Positions 1 through 10,900 of a DNA stretch of 64,000 bases are shown in pieces. Numbering within the stretch: position 1 is the stretch's first letter; every line of letters starts with the position of its first letter. The position numbers were made by a program, and so were the translations under genes. The notes beneath the pieces are model-generated. The model was not told the origin of the DNA and searched no databases. It saw only the letters and a program-made list of their open reading frames with translations. The DNA is taken from contig NW_004451421.1 in NCBI RefSeq assembly GCF_000321225.1, forward strand, positions 502,257-566,256. Direction: 5' to 3'. Source of the stretch: Odobenus rosmarus divergens. Lineage: Eukaryota; Chordata; Mammalia; Carnivora; Odobenidae.

Positions 1-238
1 TGAACCAGGTAGGGTACAATTACTGTGCCTCTTTTATAGATGAATAAAAGGAGGTCTGGAAAAGTTAACTGGTTTTCTTAGTATTACTCAGAAATGTCAT
101 GACTAAAGGTTGCAAATCCAAATCTTCTGTTTTCCAAACCTGAAACACTTAGCTAGATTATGCTTGATGTAAATAAAGCAATGTCTTTAAAGTACTTACA
201 GACTGAGTGGTAAAATATTTTTACATCAGTTGCAGGTA
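1..238. other. AT-rich unique sequence
   Basis: No open frame, repeat or motif recognised. It is the left flank of the first SINE. Confidence 0.5.
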
Positions 239-479
239 CAGCATGGTGTGTTCTATTGTGGGTTGTTTCCTTTTTCTTTTTTTTTTAAAGAGAGAGGGGG
301 AGGTGGGTGGGGGAGGGGCAGAGGGAGAGGAAGCAAGAATCTTAAGTAGGCTCCATACCTAGCGTGGAGCCTGACTCGGGACTCAATCTCATGACCCTGA
401 AATCATGACCTGAGCCAAAATCCAAAGTCAGACACTTAACCGACTGAGCCACCCAGGTGGCCCCAGCATGGTGTGTTCT
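239..479 (-). mobile_element. CAN SINE with 16-bp target-site duplication
   Basis: This is a carnivore tRNA-Lys-derived SINE in reverse orientation. The T-rich tail is at about 270-288, then the purine-rich GAGAGAGG body, then the tRNA-like head in reverse complement ending in 'gactgagccacccaggtgg'. The 16-bp duplication 'cagcatggtgtgttct' flanks it perfectly at 239-254 and 464-479, so both ends are defined. The body is diverged from the young consensus ('atccaaagtcagacac'). No protein is encoded. Confidence 0.93.
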
Positions 480-1856
480 TTAATTGGGTCCCTGTATTTA
501 ATCAGTTCATTTTATATAAACTCATAAGTGGATAATATTTTTGAGACAGGTTTATTTTTTCCCTTTCAACACCTTATTCTATAAGTTTTGTCACCAACCC
601 AACATATAATAACCTAATGCATTTTTTATTTTCTTAACAAAAATGTAAGGAATTTCTTTATAAAAAGTACCTGCAACTTTTTTTTTTTCCTGAAGTGGGT
701 CTCCAAGGATGCAAAGAATTGCCAGACAATTACTTTCTTCCCCCTCCATATAGGAGGCAAAATGTAGTCTTATTAAAATCCTGAGAATGAATTCACTTAA
801 GCTCCCCACTGCAGGATGTTTTTCTGACAAGTTCTGTCTCGAAAAAGTATGTTGTACAACTAATTAAGAAATTATTTTGACAGGGTGAATGTTTTGAAGC
901 TCTGTGTTGTACACAACCTAATATAATCTAATTTTCTTCCAGTGAAACAAAATATGTGGATTAAAAAAAAAAAGCATGGCCAGATAATATCAATAATAGG
1001 GTTCCTCGATTTCAGCTGAGAATTCAAGAAGCAGCCAGCCAATTTGTCTAGGGAAATTTGCTCTCGGCTAAGATGGTATAAAAGGTCTTACCCCTGGGCA
1101 AACCATTTATTTTAAAAGTTTAGGGAAAAAAAAACATTTTTCCATTATTGTAAGATTTTTCAGAGTTACCATTTCTATGTGAGAGGATGCAGGATGGGAG
1201 GTAAATGGCTTGCTATCTAGAGGGACAGCAAATTTGAGTGTTTTTGAGTATTTACAATTAATCTCCATTCTGGGTTTTAAGCATATTCTGGGCTTGATGC
1301 ATATTACAAGAAAGATGGTAGGTAAGTCAGGACATCTATAAATCCCTAGCTGACAAACCATCCTAATTTTTTTTGTGTGTATGTATATATGTAGTGTATG
1401 TATACACATGTGTGTATATACAAATAACTCCCAATAATCCAAAATCTTTATTTTTCCTATTGCTTTTGTTACTAATTGTGCTTTTAGAGTGCAGGTGAGA
1501 AGACCTGTAGTAAAATGAAGACTTTAACAAACAAGTGCTACCTATAACATGAATTTTTATATTAAAACTTTTATAATTTTCCTTATAAAATGAGAAATAT
1601 ATTCTTGAAGTATGTATATGTGCACATGGGGGAATTATTCTAAATTTTACCTAACAGTGCAAAGAACAATGGAAATTCTCATACACAAATGAAAATAACA
1701 TTCCCTGTCAGAAGCTATTAGGCTTTCAAAATTATGAATACAAAATAGTTGGAAATATTTTCATGTTTCAGAAGGAATGTGTAAACCTACATAGAGAGGC
1801 TGTTTCTAGGTCTTCTGCTATGTTCTATAGGACACTGGTTCCTAAATACCACTGAA
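480..1856. other. AT-rich unique sequence, no gene seen
   Basis: Low-GC sequence with several A or T runs. The open frames at 591-830 and 1107-1442 (-) have no domain and run through poly-T or TA/TG tracts. I see no exon. Confidence 0.5.
1374..1432. repeat. TG/TA alternating low-complexity tract
   Basis: Imperfect (TG)/(TA) repeats with internal palindromes such as 'tgtatacacatgtgtgtata'. This is a degraded dinucleotide microsatellite made of alternating purine and pyrimidine. Confidence 0.8.
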
Positions 1857-1872
1857 TCAAATGGAGTGTTTT

Positions 1873-2262
1873 TTGTTTTTTCAAGATTTATTTAATGGGG
1901 TACCTGGATGGCTCAGTTGGTTAAGCATCTGCCTTTGGCTCAGGTCATGATCTCAGGGTCCTGGAATTGAGCCCCACATTGGGCTCCCTGCTCAGCGAGG
2001 AGTCTGCTTCTCCCTCTGTCTCTGCCCCCCACTCATGCTCATTCTCTGTCTCTCTCTCATAAATCCTTATTTATTTGAGAGGCAAAGAGAGAGTGAGCTG
2101 GGAGGGTGGGAAGGAGGGCCAGTGGGAGAGGGAGAGAATCTCAAGCAGACTCCTCCCTGAGCACAGAGCCTGACGCGGGGCTTGGTCCAACAACCCCAAG
2201 ATCATGACCTGAGCCGAAACCAAGAGTCAGATGCTTAACTGACTGAGCCACCCAGGCACCTC
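1873..2262 (-). mobile_element. CAN SINE (reverse), split by a nested forward SINE
   Basis: The antisense tail ('tcaagatttattta') is at 1873-1896. The remaining body and head resume at 2068 ('ccttatttatttgagagg') and end at 2262 with 'gactgagccacccaggcacc'. The interruption is the forward SINE at 1897-2067. Target duplications 'tcaaatggagtgtttt' (1857-1872) and 'tcaaacagagtgcttt' (2263-2278) flank the pair, showing that the reverse SINE arrived first. Confidence 0.85.
1897..2067 (+). mobile_element. CAN SINE (forward) nested in the reverse SINE
   Basis: The head 'ggggtacctggatggctca' at 1897-1915 is followed by the tRNA-derived body, a pyrimidine-rich stretch (CTCTGTCTCTG) and a short 'cataaat' end. 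It sits in the A/T-rich tail of the surrounding reverse SINE, so the two copies face each other tail to tail and could pair as an inverted repeat. Its target duplication is short and uncertain (TTATTTA-like on both sides). Confidence 0.85.
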
Positions 2263-2278
2263 TCAAACAGAGTGCTTT

Positions 2279-2506
2279 TTATTTTTTATTTTTATTTTTT
2301 TATTCATTTTTTATTGTTATGTTAGTCACCATACAGTACATCATTAGTGCTTGATGTAGTGTTCAATGATTTATTATTTGCATATAACACCCAGTGCTCA
2401 TTACAACAGATGCCCTCCTTAATACCCATCACTGGGCTACCCCATCCTCCCACCCCTCCCCTCTGAAACCCTCAGAGTCCATAGTCTCTCGTGGTTTGTC
2501 TCTCCC
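2279..2506 (-). mobile_element. Carnivore L1 3'-UTR fragment, antisense
   Basis: A T-rich start is followed by 'gttagtcaccatacagtaca', 'gtagtgttcaatgattta', 'cacccagtgctcattacaac' and 'ctcgtggtttgtctc'. The same order of motifs occurs in the L1 3' end at 20066-20755, so it is a second severely 5'-truncated copy. It lies between two copies of the target sequence (2263-2278 and 2507-2522). Confidence 0.88.
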
Positions 2507-2522
2507 TCAAATGGAGTGCTTT

Positions 2523-3258
2523 TTAAAAAATACCCATACCTTAGCCATAGCCCAAACCAGCTGAGTCAGGGCTTTTCTTTTAAAAGCTCCTTCACATTTT
2601 TTTTACAAAAAGGACTTAGTGATGAGAGAATTAAGGGACAGGAAGTAGTCTAGAAGGACTCTGGTTTTCTGGACTGGGTTATAGAATATGATGCCAAAGG
2701 AGAAGTAGCCTAAAGGGGAAGGATATGTATTCAGTCTTGGAGATGTTACATATGAGGTGCTCATGGGAATCTAGGTGGAGATAGCTGGTAGTTTGTTGTG
2801 AGACATGATCTAGAGGTCAGTGGAGAGGGCCAGGTTAGAGATGTGCATTATGGACTTGTCCATTGCATCTTGATCATTTAAGTAGCAGACTTATGACCAA
2901 GGTCCCATATGAGAGCATAGAGGAAGAAGTGGTTATCTTTAATTCATAAAACATTTCTGGTTACCTTCTATGTGCCAGGCATTGAACCAGGCTCATTTAC
3001 AACAAAATGAGTAAGTCTCTTCCCTCAATAAATTCACTGTTTAGTTGGGAAGAAAAATTCAGTATTGAATATATTGGGGAATAACAGTGTTCTAGCCTAG
3101 AGACCTAGAAGGAGTGGCCATAAGAGGGGGCATCTTGGAAGACCTTGATATTTGAGATAAACAAAATGAGGGATGAAGCAAGAGGTAAATACTCTGAGTG
3201 ACCAAGGTGGTTTGTCATGCTTGGGGCAGGGGGATAAAGAATTCTCAAAGCCCTTCTA
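2523..3258. repeat. Ancient mammalian repeat relics, family not assigned
   Basis: The 2700-2900 part ('gaggtgctcatgggaatcta', 'agatgtgcattatgg') and the 2940-3210 part ('cattgaaccaggctc', 'cttccctcaataaattcac') resemble a very common old interspersed repeat. It recurs at 12320, 26900, 36600, 39940, 42730, 43460, 49190 and 60900 in this window. I recognise the pattern but cannot name the family with confidence. No gene is seen. Confidence 0.5.
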
Positions 3259-3490
3259 CCTTAGGATTACCAGATTTTAGTCCCATTCCCCCACCCCAAA
3301 TTGAACCAACCCAAACCAAGGATGCCCAGTTAAATTTGAATGTGAGGTAAAAAATGAATAATTTTTTAATGTAAGTATGTCCCATCCAATATTTGTAGCA
3401 TACTTACGGATAAAAAAATATATTTAAAATTCAAATTTAACTGGATGTCCTGTATATTTTTGTACTTACATGATTCAGTAAGGATTCCTT
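3259..3490. mobile_element. Palindromic DNA-transposon (MITE-like) relic
   Basis: The left part 'gatgcccagttaaatttgaa' (3321-3340) is mirrored by 'ttcaaatttaactggatgtc' (3430-3449). The centre also folds back ('agtatgtcccatccaatat' against 'gtagcatact'). The outer ends, 'ggattaccagatttta' and 'gattcagtaaggattcc', look like decayed terminal inverted repeats. The pattern matches a palindromic non-autonomous element common in mammals, which I cannot name. The arms are diverged, so it is old. Confidence 0.7.
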
Positions 3491-3502
3491 GCTATATTGT
3501 TC

Positions 3503-3552
3503 TTGCTCTTCTTCTTCTGCTTCTTCTTCTTCTTCTTCTATATATATATATA
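3503..3552. repeat. (CTT)n followed by (TA)n microsatellites
   Basis: CTT/TTC triplets with one TGC interruption fill about 3503-3539 and pass directly into seven TA units at 3539-3552. A perfect hairpin follows seven bases later. Confidence 0.93.
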
Positions 3553-3558
3553 CATTAT

Positions 3559-3629
3559 AGGTTATGAAGATATTTTGAATGCTCTAATTTTGATAGTGCT
3601 TTACAGCATTCAAAATATCTTCATAACCT
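3559..3629. repeat. Perfect 25-bp inverted repeat, 21-nt loop
   Basis: Arm 3559-3583 ('aggttatgaagatatttt' plus 'gaatgct') is the exact reverse complement of 3605-3629. The loop is 3584-3604. The right arm reads on into sequence that weakly resembles the core of a reverse MIR, so the left arm may be an inverted copy of it. No known miRNA is recognised. Confidence 0.95.
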
Positions 3630-3774
3630 TATGGTAGCCCTAGGTATGGTGAACCAATATACCTTCTCATTAGAGAACATGTGTACACTTGATGACAGTT
3701 TCTTTGTCAACAGAATGTTCCCCCAAAACATAATTATATTTCTCATCATGATGTCCTGTTTAATTTCACTCAGT

Positions 3775-3990
3775 GGACAAAGTATTTATAGAACCATCTC
3801 ACATAACCATCTCACAAGAGGTTGGTAGGGCAGCACTTGGTACATCCAGTTCCATATAAAAAACAGCTACAGTGAGGTTCAGTGATGTCCCCAAAGTCAC
3901 ACAGTTTGATTGTGATAGAATGAAACCCTAACCCATCTCTACAGATTCAAACTCCAGTGCTTGCTTATTGGGTTACACTACCTCTAAAGA
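3775..3990 (-). mobile_element. MIR SINE fragment, antisense
   Basis: The order 'ctcacataaccatctcacaa', 'gtgaggttcagtgatgtccc', 'caaagtcacacag' and 'actccagtgcttgc' matches the reverse complement of MIR (CTCACAACAACC ... GAGGTTAAGTAACTTGCCCAAGGTCACACAG). It is old and diverged. Confidence 0.75.
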
Positions 3991-5630
3991 AAAATTATAA
4001 ACCCATCATGTTGAGGTTAGCTTCTGCATTCTCAGATTTTGCTTTATGTAGGAACATAACCTCTAACTTATATTTGAACAGACTTATAAGTTGGGGCAAA
4101 TGATAATAGACTGATGTAAAGGGGGATGAATCAATAGTTATATTTATAGAGAATTAATAAAAATCATCAAAAACTTCCAAGTATCTTGTGAACAGCTGCC
4201 ATTAATGAAGCCTTGAAATATTCTTTGTAATTTTATGTTGATCACTAAATGTATTCTATTCTTATGACTTCCATATTTGGAAAAAAAATTTGCATAACAC
4301 AGTATATCCAGTTCCTTGGTGTCTGTAAACTTGTAAATAATTTCATGAATTAGAATGGCTCAAGAAAAGAACCTAGTTTATAACTGAAAATTTAATAGAG
4401 CATAGATATTTATGTAATCTATTACTATATATTTGCTTGGTAATATATTCCCTATATGTTTTATGGGATATGAATCTGATCTCTCAGAGTCTAAATTGAG
4501 GTTAGTAAATCTATCATGTTAAGGATAACTAAATTGTTATTAGAAGAACATAAAGCCTTTTACTTTTAAGTTTAATACTTAATGGCTGTTGGGTTTTTTG
4601 TTTTATTTATTTATTTTTTTTAGTGGCTAAGAATAGGAGTTCTGTTAAGTAGGTAAAGAACCCTCTTCCAAGGCAATTCTCTATTTTTCATCACCAGCCA
4701 CTGTTCATCTGTTAGTTTCTTTCTCTTCTACTTGAGAGAGCTCATGCTCAATAAACAATACCTGTATTTTCATGTTAAATGCTATGTTCTTTTTTAATTT
4801 TATTTTTTCCTCTGTTTTATGGAGTGTTATGAAAAACTGCTCATTTTAAGAAATTGACGGGTCCATTAACAGAGAGCTTTATATCTGAGAATCCAAGCAG
4901 TTAGGCCTCTGGATATTCAGGAAGTGGAGGGTGTCAGACCAGTCATTTTTATTGCAGACTAAAATGATGGCTTCAAGGAGATGGGCTCACATTATCACTT
5001 TATATAAATCACCCAGCCTGTCTTTCATTTCTTGCCTTCCCTCAGAAATTGGAAAGCTTAGAGTTTTTACACTTCAGACAGGAAAAGAACAGAAAGATTA
5101 GGAGACTGGGTCCAGCCTAAGGTTCGTTCAGCCCAGCCTGTATATCAGGGTACCAAGGGACATATAGGAAGACTTGCATGTCCCCTCTAATTGTTTTCAA
5201 AGGGTATGTGTGTCTCTTAAACAAACGATCAAGGATTTTGTAACCTGACAGACCTGGTTTATAAATCTCGACCTTGCCATTGACTAACTGGGTGACCATA
5301 GACAGGTTTATATGACCCATTTTGTTTGTTTGTTTGTTTGTTTATAACGTGACAATAATGACTCTTTTTAGTTACTCTTCTGGTAAAAAGGTTGAGGTGG
5401 CTGGGATCCTGTATTCCCCATCAGCTGGAAGAGTTTGTTGAAGAACTGCAGAGAGGGCATTCCAGGAAAATTCACATTGTTTATGACCATAGCCCTAAGT
5501 GGAGTTACACCCTGGTAACCTGCAACCTGTGACAGCCATTGCTCCTCTGGCCAAAGACCCAGAAAAAAATGGAGCCTCCAGAGCTCCTTTACCCTTACCC
5601 CCCTTACCTTACTCCCCTGATGGCAAAAAG
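3991..5630. other. AT-rich unique DNA with a small MIR piece
   Basis: No exon seen. A short forward MIR-like stretch at about 5235-5315 reads 'gacctggtttataaatctcg', 'ccattgactaactgggtgac'. A (TTTG)n tract follows at 5321-5343. The rest is AT-rich sequence without recognised features. Confidence 0.5.
5321..5343. repeat. (TTTG)n microsatellite
   Basis: Nearly six perfect TTTG units directly downstream of the MIR-like piece. Confidence 0.95.
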
Positions 5631-5880
5631 AGGTATGAAGGGACGCCTGCCTGGGTGGTACAATAGGTTAAGCATCTGATTCTTGGCTCTTGGTTTGGGC
5701 TCAGGTCATGATCTCAGGGTCGTGGAATTGAGCCCTGCATCAGGCTTCACGCTCAGTGCAGAGTCTGCTTTAGACTTTTTCTTCCTCTCCCTGCCCCTCC
5801 CACTTGTACTCTCTCTCTCTAAAATAAGTATATTTATCTAAAAAAAAAAAAAAAGGAAAAGATAAAGCAAAGGTATGAAG
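5631..5880 (+). mobile_element. CAN SINE (forward)
   Basis: The head 'gcctgcctgggtggtacaat' starts at about 5644. It is followed by 'caggtcatgatctcagggtc', a pyrimidine-rich region and a poly-A tail at 5841-5854. The 10-bp duplication 'aggtatgaag' flanks it at 5631-5640 and 5871-5880. Substitutions in the promoter boxes make it an older copy. Confidence 0.92.
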
Positions 5881-6177
5881 CATGCCCTTCACCACAAGTT
5901 AGAGCAATACCAGTCTAACCTGCCTCCCTAACTCCAGATCCCTCCCCTGAAATCCACCTGGTCTGCCAAGCTGGAGGTGTGCCAAAGGGGGAGCAGCCCC
6001 AGGCCCATCTTGTGATACCAATCATATGGATCAAGGCTTTCCACTCAGAAAATTCAAGAGGCTTAGAGATGCCAAAAGAACCAGGAGAGGAAAAGGCCAA
6101 GAGAACAAGCCACATGGTTGAAAACTCTTTGCCCAGCTACTGCGGCCCAATCCCATGTTCTCCTTCCCATGGGGTAC

Positions 6178-6393
6178 AGCAGAGTTCCTCAACCTCAGCA
6201 CTGTGGACATATGGAGTTGGATAACTCTTTGTTGTGAATGGCAGTTCAGTGCATCATAGGATGTTTTGCAGCATCCGTAGCCTCTACCTAGGTCAGTAGC
6301 ACTCCCACTCCCAATTGTGACAAGGAAAATGTCTCTAGATGGCCCCAGTGATGTCCTCTGGGAGCAAAATTATCCCCAGTTGAGAACTAAGTT
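6178..6393. mobile_element. hAT-Charlie-type non-autonomous element
   Basis: The ends 'gttcctcaacctcagcac' and 'ccccagttgagaacta' are inverted relative to each other, as in MER-class hAT elements. Internal motifs 'catcataggatgttttgcag' and 'atgtctctagatggcccc' fit the common element with a CTCAACC terminal repeat. The exact subfamily is not assigned. Confidence 0.7.
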
Positions 6394-7868
6394 AGAGGGA
6401 GCAAGGTTTCTTGAAATCTCTCTGGGGGTTGGAATAGGTCACTGATCCCTATAAAGCAGGATTAAAGACAAGAAGGAAAGGACCTTACACGGGGGCTGTG
6501 ATATAGAAGGGGCTCCATAAATTTAGCTTCCTTTCATTCCTCTCTCCCTGGTGTGGATACTGTGGTGTGCCACCAGATTCCCACTTAAGGACTCAAGACA
6601 CTCATTCTCCCAACTACGGGGAACACTGCTGCCAACTCACAGCTGAGTGTCTCCATAGGGATTGCCCTCCACTTCCGGTGCAGCCTCACTCAAGTTTATC
6701 CCCTTCTCAGGAGCAACCCGTACCTAGTGACTGGTCATTGCAGGGATGTAAGTCCTGGACCCCTTGCTTGATTGGGGGTATCCCTGAAAGGCCATCTCTA
6801 CTTCATAGCTCCTTATGGGATCGTGGGATCACTTGAGACTTGTGACTGTGTCGTTTCCACTTCTCTCCAGCCCAGCCTGCATCCGTCGCTCCTGACAGTG
6901 TTACTGCGAGCTTTCCCTAGTCAACTTCCTGCCCACAAATCTTGGCCTCGGAGTCGCTTTCCCAGAGAACTCAGCCTAAGACACACTCCTTTTGTTCCAG
7001 GCTTTATGGGAATCTGTCATTTTTTAAATGAGATAATGCAAGTCAAATCCTTACTTAGTATTATAGTAACTGTGCAGTAAATGTTAGCTATTAATATTAT
7101 TTATGAATTTATCCATCACATTATTTAAATTATATTTTAGACTTTATCAGTCCCTGTGGGTAATGTGTTTCTGAGGCAGTTATCCCTAGGAATAAACTGT
7201 ATATCCTTCCCCCCCCCCCGCCACCTTTTGAGATTCACAGAGGCTAATTCATTCTCGCATGGGCTCTGGTGACCATATCTGCTCATACTGATGTTCTCCT
7301 AATTTTGTAAATTTTGATCATAGATGGTAATCTTCTTTTAAAGGTCTCCAGTGAGCACATTGAGACAGACTTCTGAGGGACCACAGCAGGCTGGGAGGGA
7401 GGGTTTTAGACTCCATCCCCACTCCAGGTTAAAAGACATTTTTCTCTGTACTGCTTCCACACCGCACCTCACTTGTGAACAACAGGCTTTTTCGCTTGGT
7501 GGGACAAAAGTTCTGGAGGGGTCATCTTTGCATCTCTTTCCTCCTCTCCAACTCCATTCCCAACCTCTCACATCACAGGCCTTCAGTAGACAGGGACCCA
7601 GGTGTGGCTGAAGGAGGAGGATGAGTTGGCTCAGAAGGCAGACAAGGATTATTCAGCCGAGGGGCGAAAACAAAGCTTCTCTTGTTAGAGAACATGAACC
7701 ACAGGCTTCTCAGTGAGGGACCAGGGGGCATGAGCCCATAGCATAAACTCAAAACCTTTCCAGAATATGATCACGGACATCAATTGGTGGAACTTGTATG
7801 CTTACTGTGTGTGCTTGCTACATGGAGGAGCCTTTTCTCTGATCTGTCTTTTCTAATTGTTTTCTGAT
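6394..7868. other. Unique sequence, no exon recognised
   Basis: Moderate GC content. Open frames at 6567-6836, 6772-7080 and 7338-7611 show no domain, no consistent splice sites and overlap on both strands. An 11-base C run is at 7209-7219. Confidence 0.5.
7209..7219. repeat. Poly(C) run
   Basis: Eleven consecutive C residues followed by GCCACC. Confidence 0.95.
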
Positions 7869-7869
7869 G

Positions 7870-7975
7870 TCCCACTAAGAAAGGACAGGAATTAGCTCCA
7901 TTTTTCAGATGAGGACATTGAGACACAACTTATGCCAGTGGGAAAGGCAGCCCTCAAACACAGATCTGTGCAATT
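7870..7975 (-). mobile_element. MIR fragment, antisense
   Basis: The stretch 'ctccatttttcagatgagga' followed by 'cattgagacacaac' matches the reverse MIR core (CCATTTTACAGATGAGGAAACTGAGGC). It decays into unique sequence downstream. Confidence 0.65.
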
Positions 7976-10900
7976 TCAGAGACTTCGCTGAATGACCTCT
8001 CTAACATAAAACCTCTCACATGATCTGGCCAGAACCTTTTCTATGAAATGTTATGGAACAGAATGCAAAATCTTGTGAAATTTTAAGACAAAATGATGAG
8101 AGCGCCAAAAAAGAAAAATCACACTGGGGGGGCGGGGAGGCAATTCACATTCAGTTACCTGTTTTGGACTCCAATTCCATTGACTTTTCACAGAAAAATC
8201 CATTTTCTCCATCTTGGTTTCCTTGAGGAATAATTTGCCCTATACACCCTTCCCAGCCTCTCTTCTCTTTTTTACCATACCCCAGGGACCTAAAGTGGAC
8301 CTGTCTGATTAGGAAATGTGGAAGGAGTAACTAAGGTAGCTCAGTTCAACACCACCTTCCTTCTTTGTCTTGCAAATGCCCCCTACCTATTTAGAGAAGG
8401 GTTGAGGTCCTATAGTTTTCCATATACAGTTTTTTCCTGGGCAGGCTATCGTGTCAGGCCAGGTTGCTAAGAAGCCTTCCTAGCTGAGGGTACAGTTAGC
8501 TGGTCTACTGGACTCTCACCTAAGCTATATTCTCTTGCTTAGCTTCTGTGAGGAGTCAAGGTGATATTTGGCCTCCATCTTGATCACTCTTCTATTTCTC
8601 AAATTGCTCACAGCCTGGCTGAAAAAGGAGGCTTTTTTATTGCAGACTCCCTTGGGGCCTTCAACATTCCTGATTGCTAGCAGTATTTGAGGGGAAGCTG
8701 GAGATCTGCAGGTATGTGTACTGAGTTTGCTTTTACTTTGCTTCACCCTCGCCTGGGAGTTCCTCCTAAGTGGGAAGTCTGTTTCTGATTCCTCTTTCTG
8801 TCTCATAATCTTCCTCCTCTCATGAAAATCCGCTCCTTGGAGATGATCTGGTTGTTTCAGAAATGATATTAATAAAGACGACATATGAAATTGACCATTT
8901 TCATAGAGCACCCGTGGTAAGGTTTTGTTGTAACTGACAAACCAGGTGCAGAATATTCCATGTATAATTTAGACCCCTTCCCTGTGGGCTGCTCTGCTGG
9001 TTTTGTATATAACCTCAGTTATTATTGCCATTAAGAAAAGATATTTTAGGGACAAACTCATTTTTTGAATAGATTGTTATCTCAAATTAAAAAAGATTAC
9101 GGGAACTGGCAATCAATGCAGCCATCTAATTGCTATTCCTCCAATTAAAAATTAATATACAGAAAGAGCTGCCTGGAACCAATTGGTCTTAGGATAATTT
9201 TGAAATGAGGGAGAAAATAACCATTTAAAAGCAGTGGGCTTGTGTTGGTGTGGGAAGGGCTTGTGGCTCCTGGTCTCCTTTGCAGTCAGGCTGCAGGGAC
9301 AGGCGTGTTCCTGACCTTGCGCCTGTGGTCGCCACACCCAGGGCTGATGGGAAACAAAGGAGCGCTGAGTTTGTGTCTCATTGTTCCTCCTCTGTTAAAG
9401 ATTTATGTATAAAATCACTTATTTTGTGATGTACTTAAGAATAGATGGCAGGTGTCATTTTCGTGCAGTGCATGTCATTTTATCGAAGCTGTGGAAAACG
9501 TGTGTGATGGTACTTGTGCTAAAAATGTTCCTCTGTTCTTTGAGGATGTCAGAAATGCCGTCCCAGCTTGTTCTCTTCTGCAGAAGTTCATTTGCTGAGC
9601 AGTGTTCAAATAGATGGGGACCAAGGAATATGAAATCAAAGGAAGCCTCTTGTGTCTTGAAGACAGGACACCCTTCTACTTGGTTCAAAATAAGCCTCTT
9701 TAATCTGAAGGAGTCCTACTTTGCATTTTGAGTATAACAGGGACTTAGTTTTAATTGGGAACGAATCATCATACATAGGTGCGTGTATACATACATACGT
9801 ATGTACAAACGTAAGTACATACGTATATGTATATTAAATACAATAGAGGGGGAAGGCTCATGTATCCAGAGGTCTAATCAGATCTCAGTAAAGAGGTGGG
9901 TTTTAGTGAGAAAGGAGCAGCCCTTTATCAGATGGAAGAGGTGTTGTGGGTGGAACCACACGGAATCTACACCTGTGATACTAAAATGTTACTCGAGGCC
10001 CTCCCACTTCAGGAAAAATACGGTAGAGCTGGAGAAGGTACCCAGAAAGAGCATGAGAGTGATTCAAGGGATGGGCATCTTACTGAAAAGGAGAAAACTG
10101 TGGTGTGAAAAGACTGAGGTGGGGAAGGAACATGTCATCTGCCTGCAGATGTGCAAAGGGATTGGCCTGATGGGTGAGAGCCTGTCCAGTAGAGCCCAGC
10201 CCGATGCACCCAGGGATCATCTGTGAAATGTGTGAAGGGTGGTCGGGGAGTTAGAAGGGAAAGAACTTGGGTCTCTGAGAGGAGGCTGAGAGGTAGGCTG
10301 AGAACCAAGAAAAGGAACGTTACTTAGAATACAGGTGCCAAACTTGTGGTGCTCATCATCCCCAGATGATGGGGTAAAATTCCATACAATGGCTCTCCTC
10401 AAAATACGGTGAATGTATGATGGGATGTCAAGGAAGACCAGGGAGCCCTCCCCAAATTCCTGTTCTCTGCTTCCTCCATCTTTGCTCTGAGCCTCCCTCA
10501 GCAGCCCTCTTGGTCTTCAGTAGCTAAGCCTGAGCCTGGGGAGACTTCCCAGATACCTTGTCTCCCTCTTATCTAGCCCTCAAGACCTTTCACTTGTGAC
10601 TCCTGAATACCTCTCTAGTCAGCCCTAGTTTTTACTCCTCATTGCCACTGCCTCATTAATGTTCAGACCCGAACAGAGATCAGTTAAATCAGAATCTAGG
10701 GGGATAAGGTAGGGTCTGAAGCATTGGTGTTTTTAAAAAGTTAGCCTGCCTCAACCAACCAGTTTTCTCTTCCCACACATACCCCAGATTCTTCTACCTC
10801 TTTGCCTTTGGTCATATAATTTCTCCTTGTGGAATGCCCACATGTTAGATCCAGTTCCCATGCCACCTTCTCCAAAAATTTTCCCAATCGCTACTCCAGC

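Noticed and set aside
9783..10226. 147-codon plus-strand frame
   Set aside because: It begins inside the ACATACGT simple repeat and overlaps another frame at 9896-10108. No domain or splice signals.
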